Assembly: GCA_015680685.1 (NCBI GenBank)
Contig: MNCI01035206.1
Coordinates: 464,993-528,992 of the forward strand
DNA from: Gnetum montanum
Lineage: Eukaryota; Streptophyta; Gnetopsida; Gnetales; Gnetaceae
Length of the DNA stretch: 64,000 nt
Reading direction: 5' to 3'
Below, piece by piece: positions 44,667 to 55,275 of this stretch. Position numbers and translations under genes: made by a program. Under the pieces are notes generated by a model that made no database searches, was not told where the DNA came from, and was given only the letters and a program-made list of their open reading frames with translations. Numbering within the stretch: position 1 is the stretch's first letter; every line of letters starts with the position of its first letter.

Positions 44667-46893
44667 GTGTATAGAGCACAAAGTGCCTTAACTAAAAGTA
44701 TACTCACTTGGTTAAATATTCAAGATGAACATTGTAAAAAAATTTTAAAGTATCTAAATAGCTCTTCTCCTTTACATTTTTTAGACAAAATCTCTAGTGA
44801 CAACACCATCATCACTGACCACAACAGTATCCTCTCATTTCTTAAGAATCATTATGAAACCCTTTTTGCAGCTAACCCTATGGACATCTCATCATTTGAG
44901 GTTGCTACCCTCAATTATCCTAGCGTTATCAATTTTACTATCTTACATAGTCTTGATGTTGATATCACCAAGGAGGAGCTTCAGGTGGCTTGTTCTAAGT
45001 TGAGTCATGGGAAGGCTCCTAGTTATGATGGTTTCCGCGTTGAATTTTTTCAAACTTATTGGGATCTAGTGGAAAATGATCTTCTTCAGGTCATTAAAGA
45101 GGCTATCATTACTAGTTCCCTTGGGCCCAATCTAAATCAAGGGGTTATTCATCTTCTCCCTAAGTTCGAGGATCCTACCTGTATCTCCAATTGGCATCCC
45201 ATAACTCTTCTCAACGTGGTGTATAAAATTTGGGCCAAGTGCTTAGCCTTACAGCTAAAAAAAGTTCTTGGCCAAATCATATCTCCCTAGAAAATAGGAT
45301 TTGTTCCTGGTAGATTTATTTTAGATAATGTGGTTGCAGTGTGGGAAGGTCTCAAGTGGGTGAAGGATGATGGTCAAGATATTCTCCTAATGAAGCTTGA
45401 CTATGCTAAGGCCTATGACAACATAAAGTGGGACTTTATTCTACAAACCATAACTAAACTTGGTTTTAGACCTAAGTTCCTACATATGGTGAAATGCTTA
45501 TGCTTAGATGCTACTGCAAGAATAGCCACTACCTTCGGCATCACCTCTCTTTTTCCTATCCACAGGTCAATGCAACAAGGATCTTCTCTTGCCCCTTATC
45601 TATTTATCATTGCAACTGACTTTCTTTGTCATTAGATAAACCAGGACATTCAAAATAAAGTTCTCACCAGGGTCCACCTCTCTTCATCTCAACAATAGCT
45701 TCTTAACATGCATTTTATTGATAACTCCTTTTTTCTTATTCAAAACACTACTACTAATATGCACTGGTTCTTATCAAGGGTGGAGCAATATTTTTCACTC
45801 TCAGGCTCTACTATTAATTGGAACAAATCCTCTATTTATAGCCTTACCAATAATTACAGACATGTGACCAACTATAATTGGAAGCAACTTCAGGATCATG
45901 ACATCATTAAGATTCTAGGAATTCCCTTCCATTTTAGAGGTTCAACCTCTATTCTTTGGGAGCAGGTTATTTATCAAATTCAAAAGAAACTTGAAAAATG
46001 AAAGACTAAACCCCTCATTCTTGCAAGTAAGTACCTTGTATGCAAGTCCATATGTGTGTCTACCCATGTGTATTACTCTTCATGTTGGGCCCCCTCCCAA
46101 GCTACTTACCAGAAGCTTGAATGATTATTTTATGACTTCATGTGATCCTCCATTCTCAGAAAGGCTTCCATTGTGTCACCTGAAATATTATTACTCTCCC
46201 CAAGAATAAAGGTAGCTTAGGTCTTTTGAACTCCTTTAAGTAGGATATTACCTTAGTAGCTGAGTGGTTGGTCTAGCAACTAGATGCCCCAAATATTATT
46301 GGGACTCTCCTCCAATTAAGACTTCATCAAGTGTTTTCCAAAAATAGGCCCTTCTAGAAAGGTATCCATTTTGTCAATTGGATCCTTTTCCCCCACACTA
46401 TCATTATTCCTAGATCTCATGTTTTCAAAAGCATGTGGAAGGCCTAGCAAATTCTACACTGTTATATTGATTGGACTAATGTCAAGATCAACCCTAATGT
46501 GCTCTCTAAGTTGTGTCCTTGGTGGTTACCTTTGTCGCCCACTCCCCTTGCCATTACAAATGCTAAGGTTGCTACCTCTTTGGTATCGGAAGAATGTTAT
46601 TTCTCTAAATTTTCTTTGACTGGCTAGTCAATGGATTTCATGGGCTGAGCTTAATAATTTGTATGGGGAGTTTGATGCAATACACCATTGTGTAGCTTGG
46701 GTTTACACCTTTATCCATTGCCATTTGCAGCTAGACATTTCAGTGCAAAGCAAAACTTCTACCTTACTGGTCATATGTCCCCTTTCACCTTTTGCATGAG
46801 TCATTGAGAGTATCATTCAACAATGTAACAAGTCTTTGCACAAACAAGAGTTGGAACAATTCTAGATCCCCCTCTTCCAACATATTTGGAAAC
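44667..46893 (+). pseudogene. LINE ORF2 reverse transcriptase domain, broken
   Basis: 44667-45290 is open and includes the N-terminal RT lead with LSHGKAPSYDGFRVEFFQ and GVIHLLPKFEDPTCISNWHP. After a stop at 45288-45290 the frame continues FVPGRFILDN, then LLMKLDYAKAYDNIKWDFI (first catalytic Asp) and MQQGSSLAPYLFIIATDFL. The catalytic F-A-D-D motif reads FIDNS (near 45712-45726), so one of the paired Asp residues is Asn. A stop precedes that block too. Decayed thumb and linker sequence runs on to the element 4 insertion point. Confidence 0.85.
46889..46893. repeat. Left target-site duplication of element 4
   Basis: GAAAC, identical to 54359-54363. The pair flanks TGATGAG...CCCATCA exactly. 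Confidence 0.9.
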
Positions 46894-47678
46894 TGATGAG
46901 TGGCGAGGTACCCCTACACTCAACCATATGAATACGAGCGTTACACATGCGATTCAGTCAATCTCTAAGGACTAAGTGCTTATGCACCTGATGGAACACT
47001 TAAGGTTAATTAGTCGCTGTCTTCCCAAGCTCACTTGTATTTGTCACGGTTGTATGGTTAAGTAACCTTGAGGCATGTGATTTTTATGTCTTTTATCTTT
47101 TTATCGCCTATGCTAAGAGGAGAAAGGGTGAAGAAACTAAGTAACTAGCTTTCATTAACTAAGCTTTAATCGTCCTAGCATCAGTATCCGTTCCCACTTG
47201 CCGTTCACACCCTGAACCAATGCAACGCTACTGGGATTACCAAACACTATTCGTTACTGGGACTACCAAGTGTAATGCACGTGCTCGAAGCAGACATACT
47301 AAATGCACTTAGCTATGAGAGTTGAGGGTTGAGAGAGATTAAGTCCTTAAGAAAGCATTAAATCATTAACAATAATTAAAGTCCTATTTAGCTTAGTCCA
47401 TATGCTACAAGGTTTATCCAAAAGTTCATCTTTATTGCCATACACAATTATGTGCTTAGGTATAGAATTGCTTGAATAAAGATCCGTTCACTTTGGGACT
47501 CCTACTGCAGGCACATGAAAATTATTCTAACTCTGGAATGGTAAAATGGCAAGAGTTTGGCTAAGGTCTAGATCTAGATGATGAAACAAGGGAGAGCCAC
47601 CTCTTATTTATAAAACTGGCGATGGGCTGCGAGATCACGTATGCGATATCACAGCCCATGCGATATTGCGTCCCATCA
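46894..47678 (-). repeat. 3' LTR of element 4 (785 bp)
   Basis: On the minus strand it starts TGATGGGACGCAATATCGCA and ends CTCATCA. The complement of AATAAAG occurs near 47428. It is fuller than the 5' LTR, which has lost about 190 bp. Confidence 0.92.
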
Positions 47679-47876
47679 TACCCCCATGACTGAATGAAAT
47701 CTCGTCCTCGAGTTCCTTACAAAATATTGGGAAGGTATGGGATTATTGACTTGAATGGAACTAGTGGTAAGTGGGATGACATGTGAACGGATCATCATTA
47801 CAAAACATGACAAAACTAGTGTTCATGACAACAAGAGTGAACACTATGTACATTTGAAATTCAGCCTTATTTGGTA

Positions 47877-47879
<3 letters not shown>

Positions 47880-47909
<30 letters not shown>
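47880..47909. repeat. (GA)n microsatellite
   Basis: An uninterrupted GA run of about 30 bp lies in the element 4 spacer. The matching place in element 3 (near 30855-30880) has a short, interrupted CT tract, so the run expanded after the elements diverged. Confidence 0.95.
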
Positions 47910-47913
<4 letters not shown>

Positions 47914-48053
47914 TGTTGCCGCCAACGCCAAGATTGCACATTTCATTGTCCATCCATAAGCACACCATCAATCTTGTTCTTGCATAACCATTTCAGCACT
48001 AATCCATTCCAAGTGTTTTCTCTAGATCCAATCCATTGTTGTATGATTGCCAT

Positions 48054-49612
48054 TTGCACACACAACACAGTTGCATATTAGCAAGGGTAAATGAATCGTA
48101 ATGCAGTTGATACCTTGCCTCAGTGTAAGGTCCATTGGCTGAGTTGTGATATGGCTGATGCAGATTTTGGAGATATACTAATGATGACTACCCAAGGTGT
48201 AGGGGTTAGGAGAAAATCGAAAAAATTGGACCAGGACCCCCATGACTAATCGCGAACCTCCGGTAGCGAAAAAATGGAAAAAGATAAGGAATAAGAAAGA
48301 TGGAGAAAAAGAGACAATTGTAACGCCAATGAAATGGATGTCAGAGATGGAAATGAAAAAAATGGAAATTTATCGTGAAAATGTTTTAAGGGAAAGAAAT
48401 TAACTGATGCACCAAAGAGGAATGCCAGTGGATCCTCCCCAAAGTAGGCTCATGCCCTTAATGCCCTGACATTTCCACATTCAAAGAGTCTGTGGGCTCT
48501 GGAAATGTCATTTGGAAGCAAGAGTTAAAGTCTTAACCACAAGAATTTACCAAAAAGAAAACAATGCATCAACCAAAATATAGACTACTGATATAACTAG
48601 CAATGAGGTGAACAATGGTGGAAGAATGATGGCAAGAAGAGAATGGAATGGAGTCTCAAGAACAAGGTGATGTATAACCCCCTTATGTGTTAATGGTTAA
48701 TGTGACTTAGTAGATCCCATTCCAAATCTAGCCTCAAACCATCCACATCCAGTGACTTCGCATTAATACATTCAGTTAATCCATCCTCTTGAAGTAACAA
48801 GAATGCCTTCGCCCAAAGAGTCACCACCATTTCGACGAAACGAAAAAGGAGAAAGTAGGAAGTGAGAAGGACCTTAGTTAGAGGGAACATGTTTATTTTA
48901 GTTCCATAACCAGTTCTTGTAGCCCAAATGATTATTTCGTCTAAGGAGTGTGCTTTGAATTCTCACTGTTTTTTTTTTTGTGTTTTTGTGAGAACCACAC
49001 CATGCAAAGACTTATTATTTTTATTTGCTCAACTTCTCGACATTGGAGTAACATTAGAATGGTAAGAAAAACTCAAGAAGAAAACATCCAAGCACCCAAA
49101 AGAATGGCCAACACAAATGCATCAAGTCCCCTTGAAGTCACACCCTTTTCAATCCTTAAGTCCTTCCTTAGTTTGAGAAATGCCTAGTCATCGATTTGTT
49201 TATAGTTCTTATTATTTTGAGGAAAGGGACTGTACAGTTCCAAGCCAAGAGAGACCATAGAAATTTATGGATGCATGGATGACGTGGACTCATTGCCTAT
49301 TATATCAAAAGAACCATACCTTAGTATCAACATTGTAACTTAAAGGTAAAAATCAAACATTAGCAACTAATAGAATACAGTTCATACCATCTCTAGGAGC
49401 ACTTATTGGGTGACAAACTTAACAAAATGGATAACACACACACACAAATAAATGAAAAAGTACAATGATGTTGCAAGAAAAAAACAAGAAGAGTTAAAGA
49501 AATTTGTAAAACAAAAACTTAAAAAGAAATCGAGGGCCTCAAATGATCAGCATAGGTGGCCATCTCCCCCATGACTGAATTAAAAGGGAGAGATCTGAAA
49601 TAATGAGCATCT
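48054..49612 (-). other. Post-pol spacer of element 4
   Basis: It aligns in reverse with 29113-30701 of element 3. No credible coding frame is seen. On the minus strand the splice-acceptor-like site before the vestigial ORF3 ATG (48051-48053) reads GTGTGCAA instead of CAG. The pol-deletion junction lies at 49612/49613, after TTCAAAC on the minus strand. Confidence 0.65.
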
Positions 49613-49789
49613 GTTTGAATTTTTTAGAAGTGTCCAACTTATCCCAATTGATGTTTTTAGATTAAGGGTTGGAAGTTGGCGACGCTCATGCTCCAGTGTA
49701 TCTATGCTTTCGATGTGAGCGCAAGTTGTTCTCCCAGTTAGTTCCATGCATGTTGGTGAGTTACTCTCTTTATTAGCTATCAACCACTA

Positions 49790-51319
49790 GGTGTTTTCTT
49801 GTTGTGTGGTTTCTACATATAGGCACTTTTGTATGTTCATCTCTTAGGCACACTGGTTGCACACAGGAAATGCTGAGCACTCCTGTACGTCATCACCCTC
49901 TGTATCACTGTATGTGATGCATGGAACTTTCTTCTTCTTGATCTTTCCATAAGAGTTTTCTTTAGATATTTTGATGAGTGGCAAGGTACCCCTACACTCA
50001 ACCATACGAAACGAGCGTAGCACGCGCGATCCGGTCGAACTCCGCAGACTAAATGCCTAAACGCTGCAAGGAACACTTGGGGTTAATTAATCGTTGTCTT
50101 CCCAGACTTACTTGTTGTTGTCATGGTGTATGGTTAAGTAAGTTTGAGGTATATGANACCTAACTAGCCTAAGTGTGACAAGTAGTTGATTCCTTGACTA
50201 GCCGTACACATCTGTAGATGCTCGTAATCAAGTCGTACTTGTCCCACGTTCTAGGAGGTAAGGGTGAGAGAATCTAATCGTGATGAGTAGCCGATTCCTT
50301 GGCTAGCCGTAACCAAGTCGTATTCATGTCACGTTACTAGGAAAGCAATAAATAACATTAAATAAGCCTATCCATGTACAGCAAGGTTTATCCACAAAGC
50401 TCGTCTTTATTGCCGTACACAACTTGCGTTCAGGTACAAAGCTACTCGAATAAAGAACTGTTCACTTGGGGGACTCCTACTACGGGCACATGGAAAATAT
50501 TCTATCTCTGGGGTGATCAATTCGCTAGAGCTTTGCTACTTCTAGCCTAGGATGGGAAATGAGGGGAGTGTCGCCTCCTATTTATAGATTTGGCGGCAAA
50601 CTGCAATATCGCGTACGCGATATCGCAGGGGACGACGCAATATCGCAGGGGATGCGATATCACAGCTTGTGCATATCGCGTCTCATCATATTTCCAAGGA
50701 AAGATCGTGGATTCCTAGGCATGCGTTTATGGTACTTAGCCATGCCCTCCCCATTATAATTGGAAAGTCCCCTTTGTCATTGTTGACTTCTATCACTAGG
50801 AAATTAGCTGGGTATGACCAACCACACACAGTGGTAACAATATCCTCCACCAATCCCAAAGGAACGGTGATGGACTAGTCAGCCAGCTCTAAGCAAATAT
50901 TGCTCTTCTTTAGTGGAGGTAGGTTCTAGGCTTTATACATTTCTTGTGATATTAAGTTGACTCCGGAACCTGAGTCTAGAAGAGATTTATGAGGTTCATT
51001 CCCAGCGACTTGGAGGTAGATTAAGGGACTTTCGGGGTCAAAGAATTTCCTGGGAAGGTGGCCCACCTTTATCCAGTCTGTGATGGTATGTGTTAACATA
51101 ACCGTGTGCGTTGAGCTTTGTTTTTGGTTTGAAGGGAGCTCCGAAGCCTTATTTGATGGAGGAACGTTCGGAGGCTTAACCGCTTGTGGTTGTGAGAGCT
51201 TGTTTGGACTTTTGGTCCTAAAGAAAGGTCTTCTCTTTGTATGGTTGTTAGAACCAGTAGTGGGTTAAAGGTTTACAGCTCTTGTAGCATTACATTGCTA
51301 CGGTTGAGTGGGGAGTTTC
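49790..51319 (-). pseudogene. Protease remnant of element 4, interrupted by a solo LTR
   Basis: On the minus strand the active-site segment (SLLDSGSGVN, near 50980) and the PIIMGRAW segment (near 50740) lie to the right of the solo LTR. The tail region with the Cys/Trp-rich segment continues to its left (49800-49971). The sequence is close to the protease of element 3. Apart from the LTR there are at least two stops. It is inactive. Confidence 0.78.
49972..50688 (-). repeat. Solo LTR inside element 4 (717 bp plus gap)
   Basis: The ends are TGATGAGTGGCAAGG and GTCTCATCA on the plus strand, flanked by perfect TATTT duplications (49967-49971 and 50689-50693). No internal region is present, so it is the product of LTR-LTR recombination. 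U3 contains the perfect palindrome ATATCGCGTACGCGATAT. An N at 50157 marks an assembly gap, and two related ~85 bp stretches carrying CCTTGACTAGCCGTA or CCTTGGCTAGCCGTA follow it. Confidence 0.92.
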
Positions 51320-53618
51320 CCTTGCATCGCTAAAGCGAGTGGTAGTGAAACTATCAGCGTAAGAGTTACGGATGGGTTCAGAGGATGGTAGGTGTGTGGT
51401 GTGTCTCTCCTAGGAGAAGGAGTCCTATAATACTCCTGAGCTTGGTAGTGACGTGGTGGTGTGACACAACCAACAGAGTCATGTGGAGAAATTGGCTGCT
51501 GCACGTAGTAGCCATATGGATTCGGTTGCCGGTAAGGATATTGTTGCCTTGGCAGTGGCATCCCCATGACTGTGGGTATTGCCACTGCTGGTTTTGTTCA
51601 ATAGGTTGTGGTGGAGTTCCACTTGGATAATACATTAGCGATTGGTGGAACTGCCTTGGGTTACCTTGGGGATAAGGTAACCTTCGGGGTGCTTGCCATT
51701 TGTTAAGTCGTGGGTTAAGTGCATACACCCCAGACTCTTGCAGATGTGAGATTATTGGGCAACATCCCTTAGGATGGTCATATTGGCATATCTCACATCC
51801 ACTATCATTGTCTATATCCGAATCCACAACCTCATCATTGATGGTCATTTTACCCTTACCTTTGTTACGTGCATGGTCCAAATCCCTCTTTTTCTTTTTA
51901 TCATGGTCACTACTTCGCTCCTTAAACTCCTCTACAATTTTTAAAACAGTTTCAAATCTATTATCTAAGGAGTCCCACATCTGATCTACCTTAGCCGACA
52001 CTTCTGTTGTTAATTTCTAAAGTGGCAAGGTTTTCCTACTCACCAACTCTTCGAGTGGTGACTCATCCTCCTCCTCACAGAATCTCACTCCCCTCTTTCA
52101 GAGGGAAGGATCACAGTTATACTCTTCCGTGCTTTCTTTCTTCCTTAGCCACTTTCTCCAACAATCTATGAACCTCATGGAACCTAAGTTCAGATAATCT
52201 CCCTTGGGCATATCTTCCAAGGGTTCTTCTGGTTTCATGTCTTAGCCCATCTACGAGGTGGAAAAGTTGATCTTGTTGTGCATAACCATGGCCTGGGCAA
52301 TGATGTAGCAATGCATAATATCGGCCCATGGCAGCATCCAAAGGTTCATGATTACCCTGCTTCCTTCCTTGGATCTACTTCCGCAAGTTAGACACTCGGG
52401 AGTATGTTTGATATTTATCGTTAAACAGTTCTAACATCATACTCCACCTTTGAATGGCTTCTGGTTCTAAGGACCGATACCAGCTTTCCGCTTCTTTTAT
52501 GAGTGTCCTTGGAAACAACTTTAACTTTTGCCACTTATTTTCAATGTTCTGCAAGGCGCAAGCATCGTGAAATGCCTGTAAGTGATTTCGCGGATCAACG
52601 TTGTATCCCCCCTCAAATCGTGGGATATTATTCATGTCTAGTCTCTTGATTCGGCTATTTTTTTGGTGCCTTGTAGGTATTCTAACGGCCTTCATTATGT
52701 TTAACATACTTTGGGTTGCAAGTAGGGGTTCTTCATTGTCATTTCTTTCATGGCATCTGTGGTGCCTACGCAGTTCCCTACTTTCCCTTCTTTCATGCCT
52801 TGACTCTCTAGACTGCCCTCGTCCTCGCTCTCGACTTTCTTGTCGAGGTTTCTCATTTTGCTTACCCTTGTCCTCATGGTGAGGTTCCTTATGACTGTGC
52901 CCAAATGTTGAAGGAGAGGGTGAATGATGCAATGAGAGGAAGAAGAAGGGGAACCATCGCCATGATGATTTTTCTTACCTTCCCTTCGGTGATCTCGACC
53001 CTGATCATGATGATGATCAGAATGCTCACCCTTACCTTGTGTTTGTGTTCCCTCATTGAACACTTAGTGTTCGTGGGGATCAGAACCAGGGTTGTGTATT
53101 GTGGAGTGAAGGTTCTGATACACCACCTCCTCACTATCATTAGGAGGGGGAACATCGTTTTGTGGAGAACCTATTGAAATAGGTTTACCACCCTTAATTT
53201 CTCTTATGATGGGCGAAGCATTATGGGGTCCTTTGCCCTTCAACGATGTGTGATAACTCTCCTACCGCGAGTCCTATTGACGTTGCGCTTTTGTGGGATG
53301 GTAATCCCTTGCGTTGTAATCGCATGCAACGTACTCAGCGTATAATTGTCACATGCCTATTCGTGCAAGGGCACGAAGGAGCATGTTGGGGGCGGCTCTA
53401 TCTAGAGGCAACACTATGTTGCCCTCCAAGTCTCTCCAACACAGTTGCTTGTCTTGATGGAAGACAAAGGTAAAGTCGGGTATATATTCATCGTGATGAA
53501 CATATACCACACTGAATTGTTGAGGAACTGGCAGATTTTGGTTATGTGCATGGTGCTGCTGACTGTCTCTAGTGTTGGTCCTAGGCGGTGAAGTGCTTTT
53601 GTGTGGAGAAGAAGACAT
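51320..53618 (-). pseudogene. gag of element 4 (partly open)
   Basis: It starts at 53618 with MSSSPHKSTSPPRTNTRDSQ, matching element 3. Open parts at 53618-53349, 52932-52375, 52341-52117 and 52001-51378 together cover the protein. Order: DEYIPDFTFVFHQD block, charged linker, capsid block MNNIPRFEGGYNVDPRNHLQ with LQNIENKWQKLKLFPR, HETRRTLGRYAQGRLSELR, and zinc knuckle CEICQYDHPKGC (C-x2-C-x3-H-x4-C). The breaks are single stops or shifts, and the overall level of damage is low. The product would form the virus-like particle core. Confidence 0.82.
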
Positions 53619-53743
53619 TTTTATCTTATTCGATGTGCTATTGACCGTTGTTTAATTTTTCTTTGATTAACCCTAAGGGTTCATTTAAGCTCCCAACGAT
53701 GTGGATGATTTCCTATGTTCTACTTAGTGCACAAAAAACTAAG

Positions 53744-53761
53744 TCCCCGAAAATAGTGCCA
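53744..53761 (-). promoter_or_regulatory. Primer-binding site of element 4
   Basis: The minus strand reads TGGCACTATTTTCGGGGA one base from the 5' LTR. It is related to the tRNA-Asp complement used by the other copies. Confidence 0.8.
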
Positions 53762-53762
53762 A

Positions 53763-54358
53763 TGATGAGTGGCGAGGTACCCCTACACTCAACTATACGA
53801 ATACGAGCATTACACGCGCGATCCAATCGAACTCCAAGGACTAAGTGCTTACGCACCTTGAACCAATGCAACGCTACTAGGATTACCAAACGCTATTCAT
53901 TACTGGGATTACCAAGCGTAACGCACGTGATCAAAGCAATCGTACTAAATGCACTTAACTATGAGAGTTGAGGGTTGAGAGAGATTAAGTCCTTAAGAAA
54001 GCATTAAATCATTAACAATAATTAAAGTCCTATATAGCTTAGTCCATATGCTACAAGGTTTATCCAAAAGTTCATCTTTATTGCCGTAGACAATTATGTG
54101 CTATGCTACAGAATTGCTCGAATAAAGATCCATTCACTTTGGGACTCCTACTGCGGGCACATGAAAATTATTCTAACTCTGGAATGGTAAAATGGCAAGA
54201 TTTTGGCTAAGGTCTAGATCTAGATGATGAAATAAGGGAGAGTCGCCTCTTATTTATAGAATTGGCAACAGGCTACGTTATCGCGTACGCGATATCGCAG
54301 CTTCCGACCCGATATCGCATACGCGATATCACGGCCCATGCGATATCGCATCCCATCA
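53763..54358 (-). repeat. 5' LTR of element 4 (596 bp, internally deleted)
   Basis: The ends match those of the 3' LTR. About 190 bp found in the 3' LTR between GCACCT and GAACCAATGCAACG are missing here. U3 has GATATCGC/GCGATATC palindromic units at about 54272-54350, next to the complement of TATAAATA at 54252-54259. Confidence 0.92.
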
Positions 54359-54363
54359 GAAAC
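54359..54363. repeat. Right target-site duplication of element 4
   Basis: GAAAC, identical to 46889-46893. Confidence 0.9.
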
Positions 54364-54875
54364 TACTGACCCTCCCTAAAATTAAGCAGTTCCTCTAGTG
54401 TCTCCTCCACCAAAGTCTACCTATTGGCAAATTTCTAGAATATCTTGGGATTCCCAGTCCTAATTTCCCTCTTTGTCATGGAAAAGAGGACTTTGTTCAT
54501 GTGTTTTGGCATTTCCCCTTTACATAGCACGTGTGGAAATGGGCTTCCAAAGTATTTACATCATGCAAGCTATCTCAAGATGATGTTATATTCAGCTTTT
54601 TGACCACCACTTCTACTAATTTTAATTTTATGTGGAAATTTATTAGGCCTATTATTTCATATTATATTTGGAAGTGTAGATGCAATGTTATCTTTCAAAG
54701 GATTGATTATTCTAATAACTGTCATCTTACAATGTTGGAGAAATTGCAAATCTTCCACCTCATTCATTTCCAACTCAAATCTCAAGCATCACAGTTCAAA
54801 ATGGATAGTCATCAGTTGATTCATCTCCTACAGCCTTGGAAAAGACCCATGCGTTCAAGCAACACTCTTCATTAG
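54364..54875 (+). pseudogene. LINE ORF2 C-terminal zf-RVT region, after element 4
   Basis: LTLPKIKQFLWCLLHQSLPI leads directly on from WKL at the left side of the insertion. SPNFPLCHGKEDFVHVFWHF and VWKWASKVF then match the plant L1 zinc-binding region usually named zf-RVT. The first Cys of C-x2-C is not preserved (FPLC). A second conserved part reads ISYYIWKCRCNVIFQ. It confirms that the left and right LINE segments are one element. Confidence 0.8.
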
Positions 54876-55198
54876 TAATCTTTGCACTGAAGCTTCCCTT
54901 CTTAAATTTTTCTGGAGTCACCATTTGGAAGTCTCTCTATCTTTTCTTAAGTGCTCTCTGCCTCATCCAAACTTCTACCATTCTCTCTTGTAACAGGTTG
55001 ATTTTTCTTGGTGAATGGTAGTTCCCTTGATCGGGTTTCCTCTTTTCTCAATCAATTATTTATGAGGTTGTTCCCTGAATCTCATCCCAAGTTATCTCAG
55101 CTTCCCCTTCTTTTTATCCCCGTGACTTAATGTGGTTTATGTACTTGATACTCTTTTACTATTAATAAAACTTCTTTTCTGAGTCCAACACCCCTCCC

Positions 55199-55275
55199 AC
55201 ATGCTACCTAGGGCACAATAGAATTCTAAATATATTTCAATTCTAAGGGGTATGTTGAGACATGCTACCTAGGGC
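55199..55275. repeat. 61 bp-spaced repeat of the LINE flank
   Basis: ACATGCTACCTAGGGCAC occurs at 55199 and again at 55260. The second copy is preceded by GTATGTTGAG, as in the left flank of the LINE (43196-43205). The original target therefore appears partly duplicated at the 3' side. Confidence 0.7.

Larger units (their letters stand above)
46894..54358 (-). mobile_element. Element 4: pol-less gag-protease LTR retrotransposon in the LINE
   Basis: Complete ends, a perfect 5 bp duplication GAAAC, a primer-binding site, gag, a protease split by a solo LTR, a spacer, a purine tract and two LTRs are all present. As in element 3, RT, RNase H, integrase and ORF3 are missing. Where both LTRs are present they agree closely, so it is younger than elements 1 and 2. 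It cannot make its own reverse transcriptase. It presumably moved by borrowing enzymes from a full relative (inference). Confidence 0.92.
43223..55198 (+). mobile_element. L1-type LINE (non-LTR retrotransposon), split by element 4
   Basis: It occupies 43223-46893 and 54364-55198, about 4.5 kb without the insert. ACATGCTACTTAGGGC (43207-43222) before it and ACATGCTACCTAGGGC (55199-55214) after it form a 16 bp target-site duplication with one mismatch. The order is ORF1 tail, endonuclease, reverse transcriptase, then a C-terminal zinc-binding region. The 5' end falls inside ORF1, so the copy is 5'-truncated. Stops and shifts show it is inactive. An AATAAA lies near 55164. Confidence 0.85.
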
